From an uncultured bacterium (GTDB lineage Bacteria; Bacillota; Clostridia; Oscillospirales; Oscillospiraceae): a stretch of 64,000 nucleotides of DNA. Position 1 is the first letter of the stretch, and every line of letters begins with the position of its first letter. The position numbers and the translations under genes were made by a program. The notes under the pieces are model-generated. The model was not told the origin of the DNA, did not search any database, and worked only from the letters and a program-made list of their open reading frames with translations. The stretch is from positions 1 to 64,000 of the forward strand of contig CAOKLO010000010.1 in NCBI GenBank assembly GCA_948469375.1. Direction: 5' to 3'. Below, one piece after another: positions 53,068 through 62,823 of the stretch.

Positions 53068-55159
53068 ACACTTCCCGCTTTTCCGAGCGCAGGACAATAT
53101 CCTCCCGCTCCACGGCAAGGCACAGGGTATCCCCCGCTCCCAGCTCCTCTGACAGCAGCAGGTCGGCGGCGGGCTCCTCCACCTTCCGGCGCACCGCGCG
53201 GCGGATAGGACGGGCACCCTGCTCCCGCTCTCCGCCGGGGTCGGCCAGCAGAGAGATGGCCTCCCATTTGGCGTCCAGGTCCACTCCCAGCTCGGACAGG
53301 CGCCCCCGCACGTTTCCCAGCATCCGCATGGCAATGCGCTCCAGGTCCCGGCGCTCCAGGCGGTCGAACAGGATCACCTCGTCCAGGCGGTTGAGGAATT
53401 CCGGCTTGAACCGTCCCTTCAGCTCCGCCATCACCGCCTCCCGGCGCTTGTCGTCGGTGTTCCCCCCGGCAAAACCCAGAGGGGGCGATTTGCTCACCAG
53501 CTTCTGGGCCCCAATGTTGGAGGTCATCACCACCACCGTGTTCCGGAAGTCCGCCTTACGGCCCTGGCCGTCGGTGAGCTGGCCGTCCTCCATCACCTGG
53601 AGAAGGATATTCTGCAGGTCGTCATGAGCCTTCTCCAGCTCGTCGAACAGCACCACCGACCAGGGGCGGCGGCGGACCTGCTCGGTGAGCTGTCCGCCCT
53701 CCTCGTGGCCCACGTAGCCCGGGGGCGAGCCCACCAGCCGGGAGGCCGCATGCTTTTCCATATATTCGGACATGTCGAAGCGGATCAGAGCGTCCTCGCT
53801 GCCGAACAGCGCCGCCGCCAAGGCCCGGCACAGCTCCGTTTTGCCCACGCCGGTGGGTCCCATGAACAGGAACACCCCGATGGGGCGGTTTGGCTCCTTC
53901 AAACCCACCCGGCTGCGGCGGATAGCCGCGGCCACGGCGGACACCGCCCTGTCCTGTCCCACCACCCGGCGGTGAAGCTCGCCCTCCAGCTCCAGCAGGC
54001 GCTTGGCCTCTCCCTTGGTGATGGACTCCAGGGGAATCCCCGTCCATTGGGCCAGCACCGCCGCGATCTCCTCCCGGCCCAGCTCCCGGGCGGTCCCGCC
54101 CTTCTGACGGGTCTGCTTGCGGTCCAGCTCCCGGCGGAAATCCGCCTCCGCGTCCCGGAGCATGGCGGCCCGCTCAAAATCCTGCATGGCGATGGCCTGG
54201 GCCTTTTCCCTGGCCGCCCGCTCCGCCCGGTCGGACAGCGCCCGGAGGGTGACAGGCACCTCCTCCTCCACCCGCATCCGGGCCGCGCCCTCGTCGATCA
54301 GGTCGATGGCCTTGTCAGGCAGAAAACGGTCCGGCAGGTAGCGCTGGGACAGCTCCACCGCCGCGTCAATAGCGTCGTCGGAAATGGTCAGGCCGTGGTG
54401 CTCCTCATACCGGCGGCGCAGACCCCGGAGAATGGCCTTGGCCTGGTCCGGAGTAGGCTCCGCCACCCGCACAGGCTGAAACCGGCGCTCCAGAGCCGCA
54501 TCCTTCTCAATATACTTACGGTACTCCTCCAGAGTTGTCGCCCCGACAACCTGAATTTCTCCCCGGCTCAGGGCGGGCTTGAGGATGTTGGCCGCGTCGA
54601 TGGCCCCCTCGGCGGACCCTGCCCCTACAATATTATGGAGCTCGTCCAAAAACAGGATAACGTTCCCCGCCCGGCGCACCTCCGCCAGCACCTGGTTCAC
54701 CCGCTCCTCAAACTCGCCCCGGTATTTGGTGCCCGCCACCATGGACACCAGGTCCAGGCTCAGCAACCGTTTGCCCCGCAGCGGCTCCGGCACCGCCCCC
54801 GACGCCATACGCAGGGCCAGCCCCTCCGCCACCGCCGTTTTGCCCACGCCGGGCTCGCCGATGAGAGCGGGATTGTTCTTGGTCCGCCGGGCCAGAATCT
54901 GAATGACCCGGCCCACCTCCTGCTCCCGGCCTACCAGGGGGTCCAGCGCTCCCATGGCCGCCATCCTGGTCAGGTCCCGGGAAAACCGGTCCGTCAAGCG
55001 GGTGTCCGCCCCCTCCCGGGCCCGGGGCCGCTCCTCCCGGTAAAGCGCCTGGGGATCGCCCCCCGGTCGCCCGGCCACATTCTGGGGCTCCTGCCGCCCC
55101 TTATTTCGATCCATCATAAAAAAACCCCGCAATCTTTGAAAAATACTCAGCCGTTCCAT
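53066..55159 (-). CDS. Clp/Hsp100 AAA+ ATPase lacking the N-domain (ClpC/ClpE-like)
   Basis: This 697-residue Hsp100 unfoldase has two AAA+ modules. The first has Walker A GEPGVGKTAVAEG and Walker B VILFLDELHNIVGAG. The second has GPTGVGKTELCRAL and VVLFDELEKAHDD. Between them lies a UVR-like coiled segment (MQDFERAAMLRDAEADFRREL), as in ClpC and ClpE. The double Clp-N repeat expected at the start is missing, replaced by about 50 charged residues, so adaptor-dependent targeting may differ. A ClpP-binding loop is not obvious between Walker B and the end: the sequence runs SPPLGFAGG. No ctsR-mcsA-mcsB genes are adjacent. M1 at 55159 is kept; MDRNKG near 55114 is an alternative start. Confidence 0.9.
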   Translation of the reverse strand: MERLSIFQRLRGFFMMDRNKGRQEPQNVAGRPGGDPQALYREERPRAREGADTRLTDRFSRDLTRMAAMGALDPLVGREQEVGRVIQILARRTKNNPALIGEPGVGKTAVAEGLALRMASGAVPEPLRGKRLLSLDLVSMVAGTKYRGEFEERVNQVLAEVRRAGNVILFLDELHNIVGAGSAEGAIDAANILKPALSRGEIQVVGATTLEEYRKYIEKDAALERRFQPVRVAEPTPDQAKAILRGLRRRYEEHHGLTISDDAIDAAVELSQRYLPDRFLPDKAIDLIDEGAARMRVEEEVPVTLRALSDRAERAAREKAQAIAMQDFERAAMLRDAEADFRRELDRKQTRQKGGTARELGREEIAAVLAQWTGIPLESITKGEAKRLLELEGELHRRVVGQDRAVSAVAAAIRRSRVGLKEPNRPIGVFLFMGPTGVGKTELCRALAAALFGSEDALIRFDMSEYMEKHAASRLVGSPPGYVGHEEGGQLTEQVRRRPWSVVLFDELEKAHDDLQNILLQVMEDGQLTDGQGRKADFRNTVVVMTSNIGAQKLVSKSPPLGFAGGNTDDKRREAVMAELKGRFKPEFLNRLDEVILFDRLERRDLERIAMRMLGNVRGRLSELGVDLDAKWEAISLLADPGGEREQGARPIRRAVRRKVEEPAADLLLSEELGAGDTLCLAVEREDIVLRSEKREV

Positions 55160-55262
55160 ATGCCGCGTTCGCTCCCGTCGTACTCTATTCGTGACAGTTC
55201 TCTTGGCAAGGATGGGAAATTTTAGCTGAAATTATACATTTTCCTCCGGTCAAAATTTTAAC

Positions 55263-55290
55263 TTGCATTTTTCGCAGGATGTGGTACAAT
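55263..55290 (+). promoter_or_regulatory. Sigma-A promoter of the ferredoxin gene
   Basis: TTGCAT and TACAAT are separated by 16 bases on the plus strand, 39 bases before the ferredoxin start. Confidence 0.75.
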
Positions 55291-55329
55291 AGGGGTCGGT
55301 TCAAAACATTACTTTGGAGGTGTAGTTAC

Positions 55330-55500
55330 ATGGCACGCAAAATCACTGACGCTTGTGTTTCCTGCGGCGCTTGTGAGAGCTCCTGCCCCGTGGGCGCGAT
55401 CTCTATGGGCGACGGCCACATGGTCATTGACGCCGGCGCCTGCATCGACTGCGGCGCTTGCGAGGGCACCTGCCCCACCGGTGCGATCGAGGCTGAGTAA
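55330..55500 (+). CDS. 2[4Fe-4S] ferredoxin
   Basis: This 56-residue clostridial-type ferredoxin carries low-potential electrons. It has two CxxCxxCxxxCP motifs: CVSCGACESSCP and CIDCGACEGTCP, each with all four cysteines. It would serve pyruvate:ferredoxin oxidoreductase, hydrogenase or similar anaerobic enzymes. The ATG at 55330 follows GGAGGTG. It has its own promoter and terminator, and codon use is strongly biased, which suggests high expression. Confidence 0.97.
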   Translation: MARKITDACVSCGACESSCPVGAISMGDGHMVIDAGACIDCGACEGTCPTGAIEAE

Positions 55501-55514
55501 CCTGTGACGCAGAC

Positions 55515-55555
55515 ATCCCCCGTCCTCCCTTTCGGAGGCCGGGGGATTTGTTTTC
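55515..55555 (+). terminator. Intrinsic terminator after the ferredoxin gene
   Basis: The stem ATCCCCC ... GGGGGAT (55515-55547), extended inside by CCTCC / GGAGG, is followed by TTTGTTTTCC on the plus strand. Confidence 0.88.
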
Positions 55556-55727
55556 CTCCCCAAGGGTTTCCAGGCCTTGGGAGGACCGCTCGCCCACTCC
55601 CGCAAGCCCGTTCGTCAAAGTGCTCCGATTTCTCCGGCTTTTTCACAAATTTGGTTGGTTAAAATGCTGATTTTGTGGAAACTTTAACATGCAATTGGAA
55701 ATTGTCGTGGATTTGGATGGGAAGTTA

Positions 55728-55768
55728 TGCTATACTGTGTAGCCGGTGGGAAACGGTGTTCCACCGGC
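55728..55768 (+). promoter_or_regulatory. pckA promoter and 5' leader hairpin
   Basis: An extended -10 (TGC then TATACT at 55731-55736) stands before pckA without a strong -35. The predicted start is followed at once by the stem GCCGGTGG / CCACCGGC (55742-55768), so the mRNA would begin with a hairpin. The rest of 55556-55727 holds no gene that I can support. Confidence 0.6.
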
Positions 55769-55847
55769 ACCATCAGCTCGCGCCCGCGCCCTTCTAGGGG
55801 GAGGCAGACGCTGTAGTGATACACTATATTTAGAGGAGGAACTATTT

Positions 55848-57452
<1,605 letters not shown>

Positions 57453-57483
57453 CCGCACCTGATTTCAGTATCATCAAACGGCG

Positions 57484-57686
57484 GCAAAGCGCCGCGCCGG
57501 AAGCGCGGCGCTTTGCGTCCGTATAAGCCTCGCAGAGTTTGCGCCCGCAGGCGCAAATAAAATAAGATCTGTTTTTTGGACAGCTTTGCTGACCCAAAAA
57601 ATACCTCTCGACCGCAAGTGTGCCCGCAGGGCGCGCGCAGTCGACCGCAACCCCTTTCCTCGAAAGAGCCGAAGGCTTTTTCGAGG
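57484..57686 (+). promoter_or_regulatory. Multi-hairpin region between pckA and oadA
   Basis: This 264-bp gap contains four inverted repeats: GCAAAGCGCCGCGC/GCGCGGCGCTTTGC (57484-57515), TTTGCGC/GCGCAAA (57538-57557), a TTTTTTGG..CCAAAAAA hairpin (57572-57601), and CCTCGAAAGAGCC/GGCTTTTTCGAGG (57658-57686). The first may end pckA transcription and the last stands just before the oadA ribosome site. No convincing sigma-A promoter was seen, and no ORF fits. Confidence 0.55.
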
Positions 57687-57716
57687 AGAAAAGAGAAATT
57701 TGGAGGTGTATCCAAT

Positions 57717-59120
57717 TTGAAGAAAAAGGTCCAGATCACTGAGACTGTGCTCCGCGACGCGAACCAGTCCCTGATGGCCACCCGCCTGCCCTACTCCGAT
57801 TACGCCGACATCCTGTCCACCATGGACAAGGCCGGTTACTACTCGGTGGAGTGCTGGGGCGGCGCCACCTTTGACTCCTGCTTGCGCTACCTGGGCGAAG
57901 ATCCTTGGGAGCGTCTGCGCAACATCCGCAAGAATATGCCCAACACCCGCCTGCAAATGCTGCTGCGCGGCCAGAACCTGCTGGGCTACAAGCACTACCA
58001 TGACGACGTGGTGGAGAAGTTCGTGGAGCTGTCCATCAAGAACGGCATCGACGTCATCCGTATCTTTGACGCCTTGAACGACTTCCGCAACATTAAGACC
58101 GCTCTGGAGGCCACCAAGAAGTACGCCAAGAAGAACACGGTCGCCTCCGGCTGCATCTCCTACACTCAGAGCCCGGTGCACACCGTGGCCAAGTACGTGG
58201 AGATGTGCAAGGAGCTCAAGAACATGGGCTTCGACACCATCTGCCTGAAGGACATGGCCGGCACCATGAGCCCCAACGAGGCCGAGGGCCTCATCAAGGG
58301 CATCAAGGACGCCATCGGCGAGATGCCCATCATCCTCCACACCCACTGCACCACCGGCATGGCCTACATGACTCTGATGAAGGCCATCGACTCCGGCGTG
58401 GACGTCATCGACACCGCCACCTCCTGCTTCTCCAACGGCACCAGCCAGGCAGCCACCGAGACCATGTTCTATGCCCTCCAGCAGTACGGCATCGACACCG
58501 GCCTGAGCGAGGAGGTTATCAACAAGGTCAACGACTACTTCAAGCCCATCAAGCAGAAGTATATCGACTCCGGACTCATCAGCCCCAAGAGCATGGCCAC
58601 CGATTCCCAGGCCCTGGTGTACAAGGTCCCTGGCGGTATGCTGTCCAACATGATTGCCAACCTCAAGGACATGAACGCCATGGACAAGTTCGACGAGGCC
58701 CTGCTGGAGATCCCCAACGTCCGAAAGGACCTGGGCTATCCCCCGCTGGTCACCCCCCTGTCCCAGATGGTGGGCAATCAGGCCGTCACCAATGTGCTCA
58801 TGGGCGAGCGCTATAAGCAGATTTCCAAGGAGATCAAGAACTACTTCAAGGGTGAGTACGGCATCGCGCCCGCGCCCGTCAGCAAGGAACTGGAGACCAA
58901 GATCCTGGGCGAGGGCGGCAAGCCTGTGGACTGCCGCATTGAGGACTCCAAGCGCACCGGCGAGGAGTTCAAGAAGGCCAAGGAGGCCCTGGGCGACCTG
59001 TGCCGCTCCGAGGAGGACGTAATGAGCTATATCTGTTTCCCCGACCAGGCTGAGAAGTTCTTCAAGGACCGTCTGGCCAAGGAGGAGAACATTGCCACCT
59101 ACACCATCACCGAGGCGTAA
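57717..59120 (+). CDS. oadA: Oxaloacetate decarboxylase alpha subunit (carboxyltransferase)
   Basis: This 467-residue subunit moves CO2 from oxaloacetate to biotin. It has the DRE-TIM barrel start ITETVLRDANQSLMATRLPY, the carbamylated-lysine region TICLKDMAGTMSP and the metal ligands in LHTHCTTGMA. A C-terminal PycB-like domain ends the protein and there is no attached biotin domain. This fold marks it as oxaloacetate-type; methylmalonyl- and glutaconyl-CoA decarboxylases use a crotonase-like subunit instead. No biotin carboxylase gene is near, so it is not pyruvate carboxylase. The start is the TTG at 57717, because GGAGGTG lies eight bases upstream and no ATG fits. Confidence 0.92.
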   Translation: MKKKVQITETVLRDANQSLMATRLPYSDYADILSTMDKAGYYSVECWGGATFDSCLRYLGEDPWERLRNIRKNMPNTRLQMLLRGQNLLGYKHYHDDVVEKFVELSIKNGIDVIRIFDALNDFRNIKTALEATKKYAKKNTVASGCISYTQSPVHTVAKYVEMCKELKNMGFDTICLKDMAGTMSPNEAEGLIKGIKDAIGEMPIILHTHCTTGMAYMTLMKAIDSGVDVIDTATSCFSNGTSQAATETMFYALQQYGIDTGLSEEVINKVNDYFKPIKQKYIDSGLISPKSMATDSQALVYKVPGGMLSNMIANLKDMNAMDKFDEALLEIPNVRKDLGYPPLVTPLSQMVGNQAVTNVLMGERYKQISKEIKNYFKGEYGIAPAPVSKELETKILGEGGKPVDCRIEDSKRTGEEFKKAKEALGDLCRSEEDVMSYICFPDQAEKFFKDRLAKEENIATYTITEA

Positions 59121-59132
59121 GGGGGCAGTCAT

Positions 59133-59489
59133 ATGAATACGATTGCTCTTACTGCGTCCCGGATGGGCATTGGCGACGCTGGCATTGCCGCTGTGCTGGG
59201 CTATGCCGTGGTATTCTTCGGCCTGGTGCTGCTGATGTGCGTCGTCATCATCATGGGCAAGGTTATGGCTGGCACCCGCAAGCCGGCTAAGGCCGACACA
59301 CCGGCGCCCGCTGCGGCTTCTGCCGCGCCCGCAGCCCCGTCCGCTCCCCCGGCCCCCGGCAGCGCCGGCGAGGTCAAGCTGTTCGACGTGCCCGATAAGG
59401 AGGCTGCCATAATTATGGCGATCGTGGCCGACAAGATGGGCAAGCCGCTGAACGAGCTGCGCTTCAAGTCCATTAAGGAGGTCAAGTGA
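59133..59489 (+). CDS. oadG: Oxaloacetate decarboxylase gamma-like subunit
   Basis: This 118-residue protein has one transmembrane helix (AVVFFGLVLLMCVVIIMGKVM), an Ala/Pro-rich linker of about 30 residues and a short C-terminal domain (DKEAAIIMAIVADKMGKPLNEL). That is the plan of the OadG/MmdD small subunits that join the soluble carboxyltransferase to the membrane pump. It lies 12 bp after oadA and one base before the biotin-carrier gene. Confidence 0.85.
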   Translation: MNTIALTASRMGIGDAGIAAVLGYAVVFFGLVLLMCVVIIMGKVMAGTRKPAKADTPAPAAASAAPAAPSAPPAPGSAGEVKLFDVPDKEAAIIMAIVADKMGKPLNELRFKSIKEVK

Positions 59490-59490
59490 A

Positions 59491-59889
59491 ATGAAATATA
59501 AAGTGACCCTGAACGGCCGCACCTACGAGGTGGAGGTGGAGGCAGGCAAGGCTATGCTGACGGACGAGTACGAGGCCTACGCCCCCGCACCCGCCGCTCC
59601 GGCCGCCCCCGCTGCGGCTCCCGCCGCTGCTCCCGCTCCTGCTGCGGCCTCCGCAGCCCCCGCCGTCACCGCTGCGGGCGAGCCTGTGAACTCCCCCATG
59701 CCCGGTACCATTCTCCGGGTGGAGGTAGCCCAGGGCGCCGCCGTCAAGGAGGGCCAGCTGCTGGTGGTGCTGGAGGCTATGAAGATGGAAAACGAGATCC
59801 TCGCCCCCAAGGACGGCACCGTCGCGCAGGTGGTCGTGTCCAAGGGCAGCCATGTGGAGACCGGTTCGCCGCTGATCATCCTGGCATAA
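59491..59889 (+). CDS. Biotin carboxyl carrier subunit of the decarboxylase
   Basis: This 132-residue biotin carrier has a small N-terminal domain, a linker of Ala and Pro (residues about 30-64) and a C-terminal biotinyl domain. The biotinylation site is EAMKMEN with Lys in the middle, preceded by the conserved PMPGTILRVEVAQGAAVKEG. It carries CO2-biotin from the alpha subunit to the membrane beta subunit. Here it is encoded separately rather than fused to OadA, as in Acidaminococcus and Veillonella-type decarboxylases. Confidence 0.95.
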   Translation: MKYKVTLNGRTYEVEVEAGKAMLTDEYEAYAPAPAAPAAPAAAPAAAPAPAAASAAPAVTAAGEPVNSPMPGTILRVEVAQGAAVKEGQLLVVLEAMKMENEILAPKDGTVAQVVVSKGSHVETGSPLIILA

Positions 59890-59901
59890 GGAGGGGCTTG
59901 T

Positions 59902-61335
59902 ATGGATATCTTACAAACCCTTTCCAAGCTGGCCACCGACTCCGGCTTTGCCGGGTTCTTCGCGGCGGGCGGCTGGAAAAATCTCATCATGATCGCCATT
60001 GCCTGTGTGCTGCTGTACCTGGGCATCGGCAAGAAGTTTGAGCCGCTGCTGCTGGTGGGCATCGCGTTCGGTGTGCTGCTGACCAACATCCCCGGCGCGG
60101 GACTGTACCACATGGGCATCTGGGATGCCTACGTCTATGAGTGCCCCTACGACGCCGTCCACGACTACGCCCTCTACAACTCGGCGGAGGAGCGGGCCTA
60201 TACCCAGGAGGAGTATTACTACTATGTGTTCGCCAGGGCCTGCGGCCACACCACGGAGCAGATCGAGACGTATCTTGCGGCCGCATCGGAAGCCGGCAGC
60301 AGCATCACCGCCGACGTCCAGACCCTGTCCACCTCCCCCGACATGGACGAGAGCATTGTCACCGCCATTGACACATCCCTCAAAACGGAGCTGTCCTTCA
60401 CCGACATCATCCATTTGGGCGGCCTACTGGACATCCTGTATATCGGCGTAAAGGCCGGCGTGTACCCCTGCCTGATCTTTATCGGCGTGGGCGCCATGAC
60501 CGACTTCGGGCCGCTGATTGCCCGTCCGTCCTCCATGCTCATGGGCGCGGCGGCGCAGATGGGCGTGTTCTTCGCCTTCTTTGGCGCGTGCCTGCTGGGC
60601 TTCGCCGGCAACGTGGCCGCCGCCATCGGCATCATCGGCGGCGCGGACGGGCCAACGGCCATCTACCTGACAACCAAGCTGGCCCCGGCGTTCCTGGGCC
60701 CCATCGCCATTGCCGCCTACTCCTACATGGCGCTGATCCCCATGATCCAGAAGCCGCTGATGCGCGCTCTGACCACGGAGAAGGAGCGGAAGGTGAAGAT
60801 GGAGCAGGCCCGGCCGGTATCCAAGGTGGAAAAGATCGTGTTCCCCATCCTGGTGGCCACCTTTGTCATCCTGCTGATTCCCTCCACCGCGCCCCTCATC
60901 GGCTGCCTGATGTTTGGCAACCTGCTGAAGGAGACCGGCGTCACCGAGCGTCTGAGCGACACCGCCCAGAACGCCCTGATGAACATTGTCACCCTGTTCC
61001 TGGGCATCAGCGTCGGCGCCACCACCGTGGCCGCCCGCTTCCTGTCCCTCCAGACCCTGATGATCGTGGTGCTGGGCGTCATCGCCTTCATGTTCTCCAC
61101 CATCGGCGGCCTGCTGATGGGCAAGCTGATGTATAAGCTGTCCGGCGGCAAGATCAACCCGCTGATCGGCTCTGCGGGCGTGTCCGCCGTCCCCATGGCG
61201 GCCCGTGTGTCCCAGGACGTGGGCCGGGAGGCCAACCCCAACAACTTCCTGCTGATGCACGCCATGGGCCCCAACGTGGCCGGCGTCATCGGCTCCGCCA
61301 TCGCGGCGGGCTTCCTGCTGGCCGTGTTCGGCTAA
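59902..61335 (+). CDS. oadB: Na+-translocating decarboxylase beta subunit
   Basis: This 477-residue polytopic subunit decarboxylates carboxybiotin and pumps Na+ out. It has GVGAMTDFGPLIARPSSM, the ion-site motif GIIGGADGPTAIY (Asp249, apparently equal to Asp203 of Klebsiella OadB), AAYSYMALIPMIQKP and the late NPLIGSAGVSAVPMAAR ... NNFLLMHAMGPNVAG. Between the first helices and LGGLLDILYIGVK there is an extra, acidic, Tyr-rich segment of about 50 residues (VYECPYDAVHDYALYN onward) that I do not know from typical OadB proteins. Classical homologues are about 380-430 residues. Confidence 0.95.
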   Translation: MDILQTLSKLATDSGFAGFFAAGGWKNLIMIAIACVLLYLGIGKKFEPLLLVGIAFGVLLTNIPGAGLYHMGIWDAYVYECPYDAVHDYALYNSAEERAYTQEEYYYYVFARACGHTTEQIETYLAAASEAGSSITADVQTLSTSPDMDESIVTAIDTSLKTELSFTDIIHLGGLLDILYIGVKAGVYPCLIFIGVGAMTDFGPLIARPSSMLMGAAAQMGVFFAFFGACLLGFAGNVAAAIGIIGGADGPTAIYLTTKLAPAFLGPIAIAAYSYMALIPMIQKPLMRALTTEKERKVKMEQARPVSKVEKIVFPILVATFVILLIPSTAPLIGCLMFGNLLKETGVTERLSDTAQNALMNIVTLFLGISVGATTVAARFLSLQTLMIVVLGVIAFMFSTIGGLLMGKLMYKLSGGKINPLIGSAGVSAVPMAARVSQDVGREANPNNFLLMHAMGPNVAGVIGSAIAAGFLLAVFG

Positions 61336-61351
61336 TCCCCTGTCAATGCAC

Positions 61352-61387
61352 AAAAAATCCCGCTTCCAGACTGGAAGCGGGATTTTT
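61352..61387. terminator. Bidirectional terminator
   Basis: A 16-bp stem AAAAATCCCGCTTCCA / TGGAAGCGGGATTTTT with a three-base loop ends both the decarboxylase operon (plus) and the fumarase-beta transcript (minus). Confidence 0.93.
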
Positions 61388-61940
61388 ATGCTTGTTGATA
61401 TTCCGCCCTGCCCTGACGGAACAGATCGTTTCCCCGGCTGTCGATGGCCACAGTGAGGGGCAGGTCCTTCACCGTCATGCGCTTGATGGACTCACAGCCC
61501 AAATCGTCAAAGGCAATGACCTCCGCCGTCTCAATACACCGGGCGATCAACGCCCCCGCGCCGCCTACGGCGGCAAAATAGCAGGACCCGTTGCGCACAA
61601 TGGCCTCCACAACGGCCTGATTTCGCTCTCCCTTCCCGATCATCGCCGCCAGGCCCAGGTCCAGCAGACGGGGGGCGAAGCCGTCCATCCGGCCCGCCGT
61701 GGTGGGTCCGCAGGCCCCCACCGCCATCCCCTGCTGACCGGGGGTGGGACCGGCGTAGTAGATCACCACTCCCTCCAACGCAAAGGGCAGCGGCTTTTCC
61801 CCGTCCAGCAGCTCGAACAGCCGCTTGTGGGCCGCGTCCCGGGCGGTGTAGATGGTCCCGGACAGCAGCACCCGGTCCCCCGCCCGCAGCTCAGGCAGGT
61901 ACCGCGCCAAATCAGCGGTATTCAGCATCCGCTCACTCAT
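61386..61940 (-). CDS. Fe-S hydro-lyase, fumarate hydratase/tartrate dehydratase beta type
   Basis: This 184-residue protein corresponds to the C-terminal (beta) part of class I fumarase or tartrate dehydratase. Visible blocks are AGDRVLLSGTIYTARDAAHKR, YYAGPTPGQQG with ACGPTTAGRMDGFAPRLLDLG, and GKGERNQAVVEAI. The beta subunit needs an alpha subunit carrying the [4Fe-4S] cluster; none lies next to it, the neighbour being a DivIVA-like gene. The alpha partner must be elsewhere. Its start overlaps the DivIVA-like stop by four bases. Confidence 0.9.
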   Translation of the reverse strand: MSERMLNTADLARYLPELRAGDRVLLSGTIYTARDAAHKRLFELLDGEKPLPFALEGVVIYYAGPTPGQQGMAVGACGPTTAGRMDGFAPRLLDLGLAAMIGKGERNQAVVEAIVRNGSCYFAAVGGAGALIARCIETAEVIAFDDLGCESIKRMTVKDLPLTVAIDSRGNDLFRQGRAEYQQA

Positions 61941-62554
61941 TTCAAGCCCCCCTGTTCCCGGAGCTGATTGGCCGTCTCATCCAGCTCCTCCACCTTGTCC
62001 GGCATACCAGCCAACGCCTGTAGCTGGCGCGTCACCTCCACCAGTCCGCCGCGCAGCTCCCCATATTCCTCCATCACACGCCTCAGCCATTTTCTGGTCT
62101 CCGCACGGATATGCTCTGCCTCGGCCTTGGCGTCGCTCACCGCCAGCTGGGCCTTTTGATGGGCCTCCAGCTCCACACTGGCGGCGTGGTCCTTGATCTC
62201 CTGATAGCTGGTGGCCATGGGCTCCAGCTCCGCGATTTGAGCCTGAAGGCGCTCCATCTCCTTTTTGGCCACCGTCAGCTTGGCCTCGGCCTGGGACATC
62301 TCCCCCCGCAGACGGCTCACCATCTGGTTGGAGGCGTCCAGAGCCGCCCGGGTCTTGGAGGACTCGTCCGCCACGGCGTTGATGCCGCCCACGGCCTCCT
62401 CCAGCTCCGCAATGCGGTCCTCCGACCGGTCCAGCTTCTTTTGGAGCTCCGCCAGCTCCTGCCGGTGGACGGCGGCCATCTGCTCGATATAGTCCTGCAC
62501 GTCCTGGCGGTTGAAGCCTCTCATGGCGGTGCGGAATTGCTGAATGACGGCCAT
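61937..62554 (-). CDS. DivIVA-like coiled-coil protein
   Basis: This 205-residue protein has an N-terminal segment like the DivIVA/GpsB membrane-binding region (FRTAMRGFNRQDVQDYIEQM). A long coiled coil follows, with AELQKKLDRSEDRIAELEEA and MSQAEAKLTVAKKEMERLQAQ. Such proteins mark curved membrane at poles and septa. It is divergent from glf and followed by the fumarase beta gene, with which it shares a four-base overlap; the functional link between them is not obvious. The start follows GAGGGAACGAGG. Confidence 0.8.
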   Translation of the reverse strand: MAVIQQFRTAMRGFNRQDVQDYIEQMAAVHRQELAELQKKLDRSEDRIAELEEAVGGINAVADESSKTRAALDASNQMVSRLRGEMSQAEAKLTVAKKEMERLQAQIAELEPMATSYQEIKDHAASVELEAHQKAQLAVSDAKAEAEHIRAETRKWLRRVMEEYGELRGGLVEVTRQLQALAGMPDKVEELDETANQLREQGGLK

Positions 62555-62590
62555 CCTCGTTCCCTCTTTCTCGAATTCGGCGTTTTTGAT

Positions 62591-62619
62591 ATTTTACCAC
62601 GATTTCTGTTCGCTGACAA
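62591..62619 (-). promoter_or_regulatory. Sigma-A promoter of the DivIVA-like gene
   Basis: TTGTCA and TAAAAT are separated by 17 bases on the minus strand, 37 bases before the start codon. Confidence 0.8.
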
Positions 62620-62739
62620 TCTTTTTATCTCCGCCCGCCCAAAGCTTGCGTTTTGCGTACGGCGCGGCGTACTGCGGCAGCGCTGCTTCCGCCGCCTGCA
62701 CCGGACTGGAAATTTTAATGAATTTTCATAAATTATTCC

Positions 62740-62768
62740 TTCCACTCTGGGAAAAATTGTGGTATGCT
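62740..62768 (+). promoter_or_regulatory. Candidate extended -10 promoter of glf
   Basis: TTCCAC and TATGCT are separated by 17 bases, with TGG just before the -10 box. The first in-frame ATG of the glf frame (62764) lies inside this -10 box, which argues for a downstream start. Confidence 0.5.
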
Positions 62769-62823
62769 TGGTAAGAACGGGGCATTTACCCGGGCTAACT
62801 TTGACAGAAATGATGTGAGTGCT

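Noticed and set aside
55160-55262. TATAAT-like box upstream of the Clp gene
   Set aside because: A TATAAT occurs on the minus strand but the nearest -35-like boxes are at spacings of 11 or 19 bases, so no promoter is called.
57717-59120. Pyruvate carboxylase subunit B instead of a decarboxylase subunit
   Set aside because: The alpha-subunit sequence alone would allow it, but the adjacent beta membrane pump and gamma-like subunits, and the lack of a biotin carboxylase gene, favour a Na+ pump decarboxylase.
57474-59522. Minus-strand open frame of 682 codons
   Set aside because: It is antisense to oadA and the gap before it. The sequence is low-complexity Gly/Leu/Val/His as expected for the reverse of strongly biased codons.
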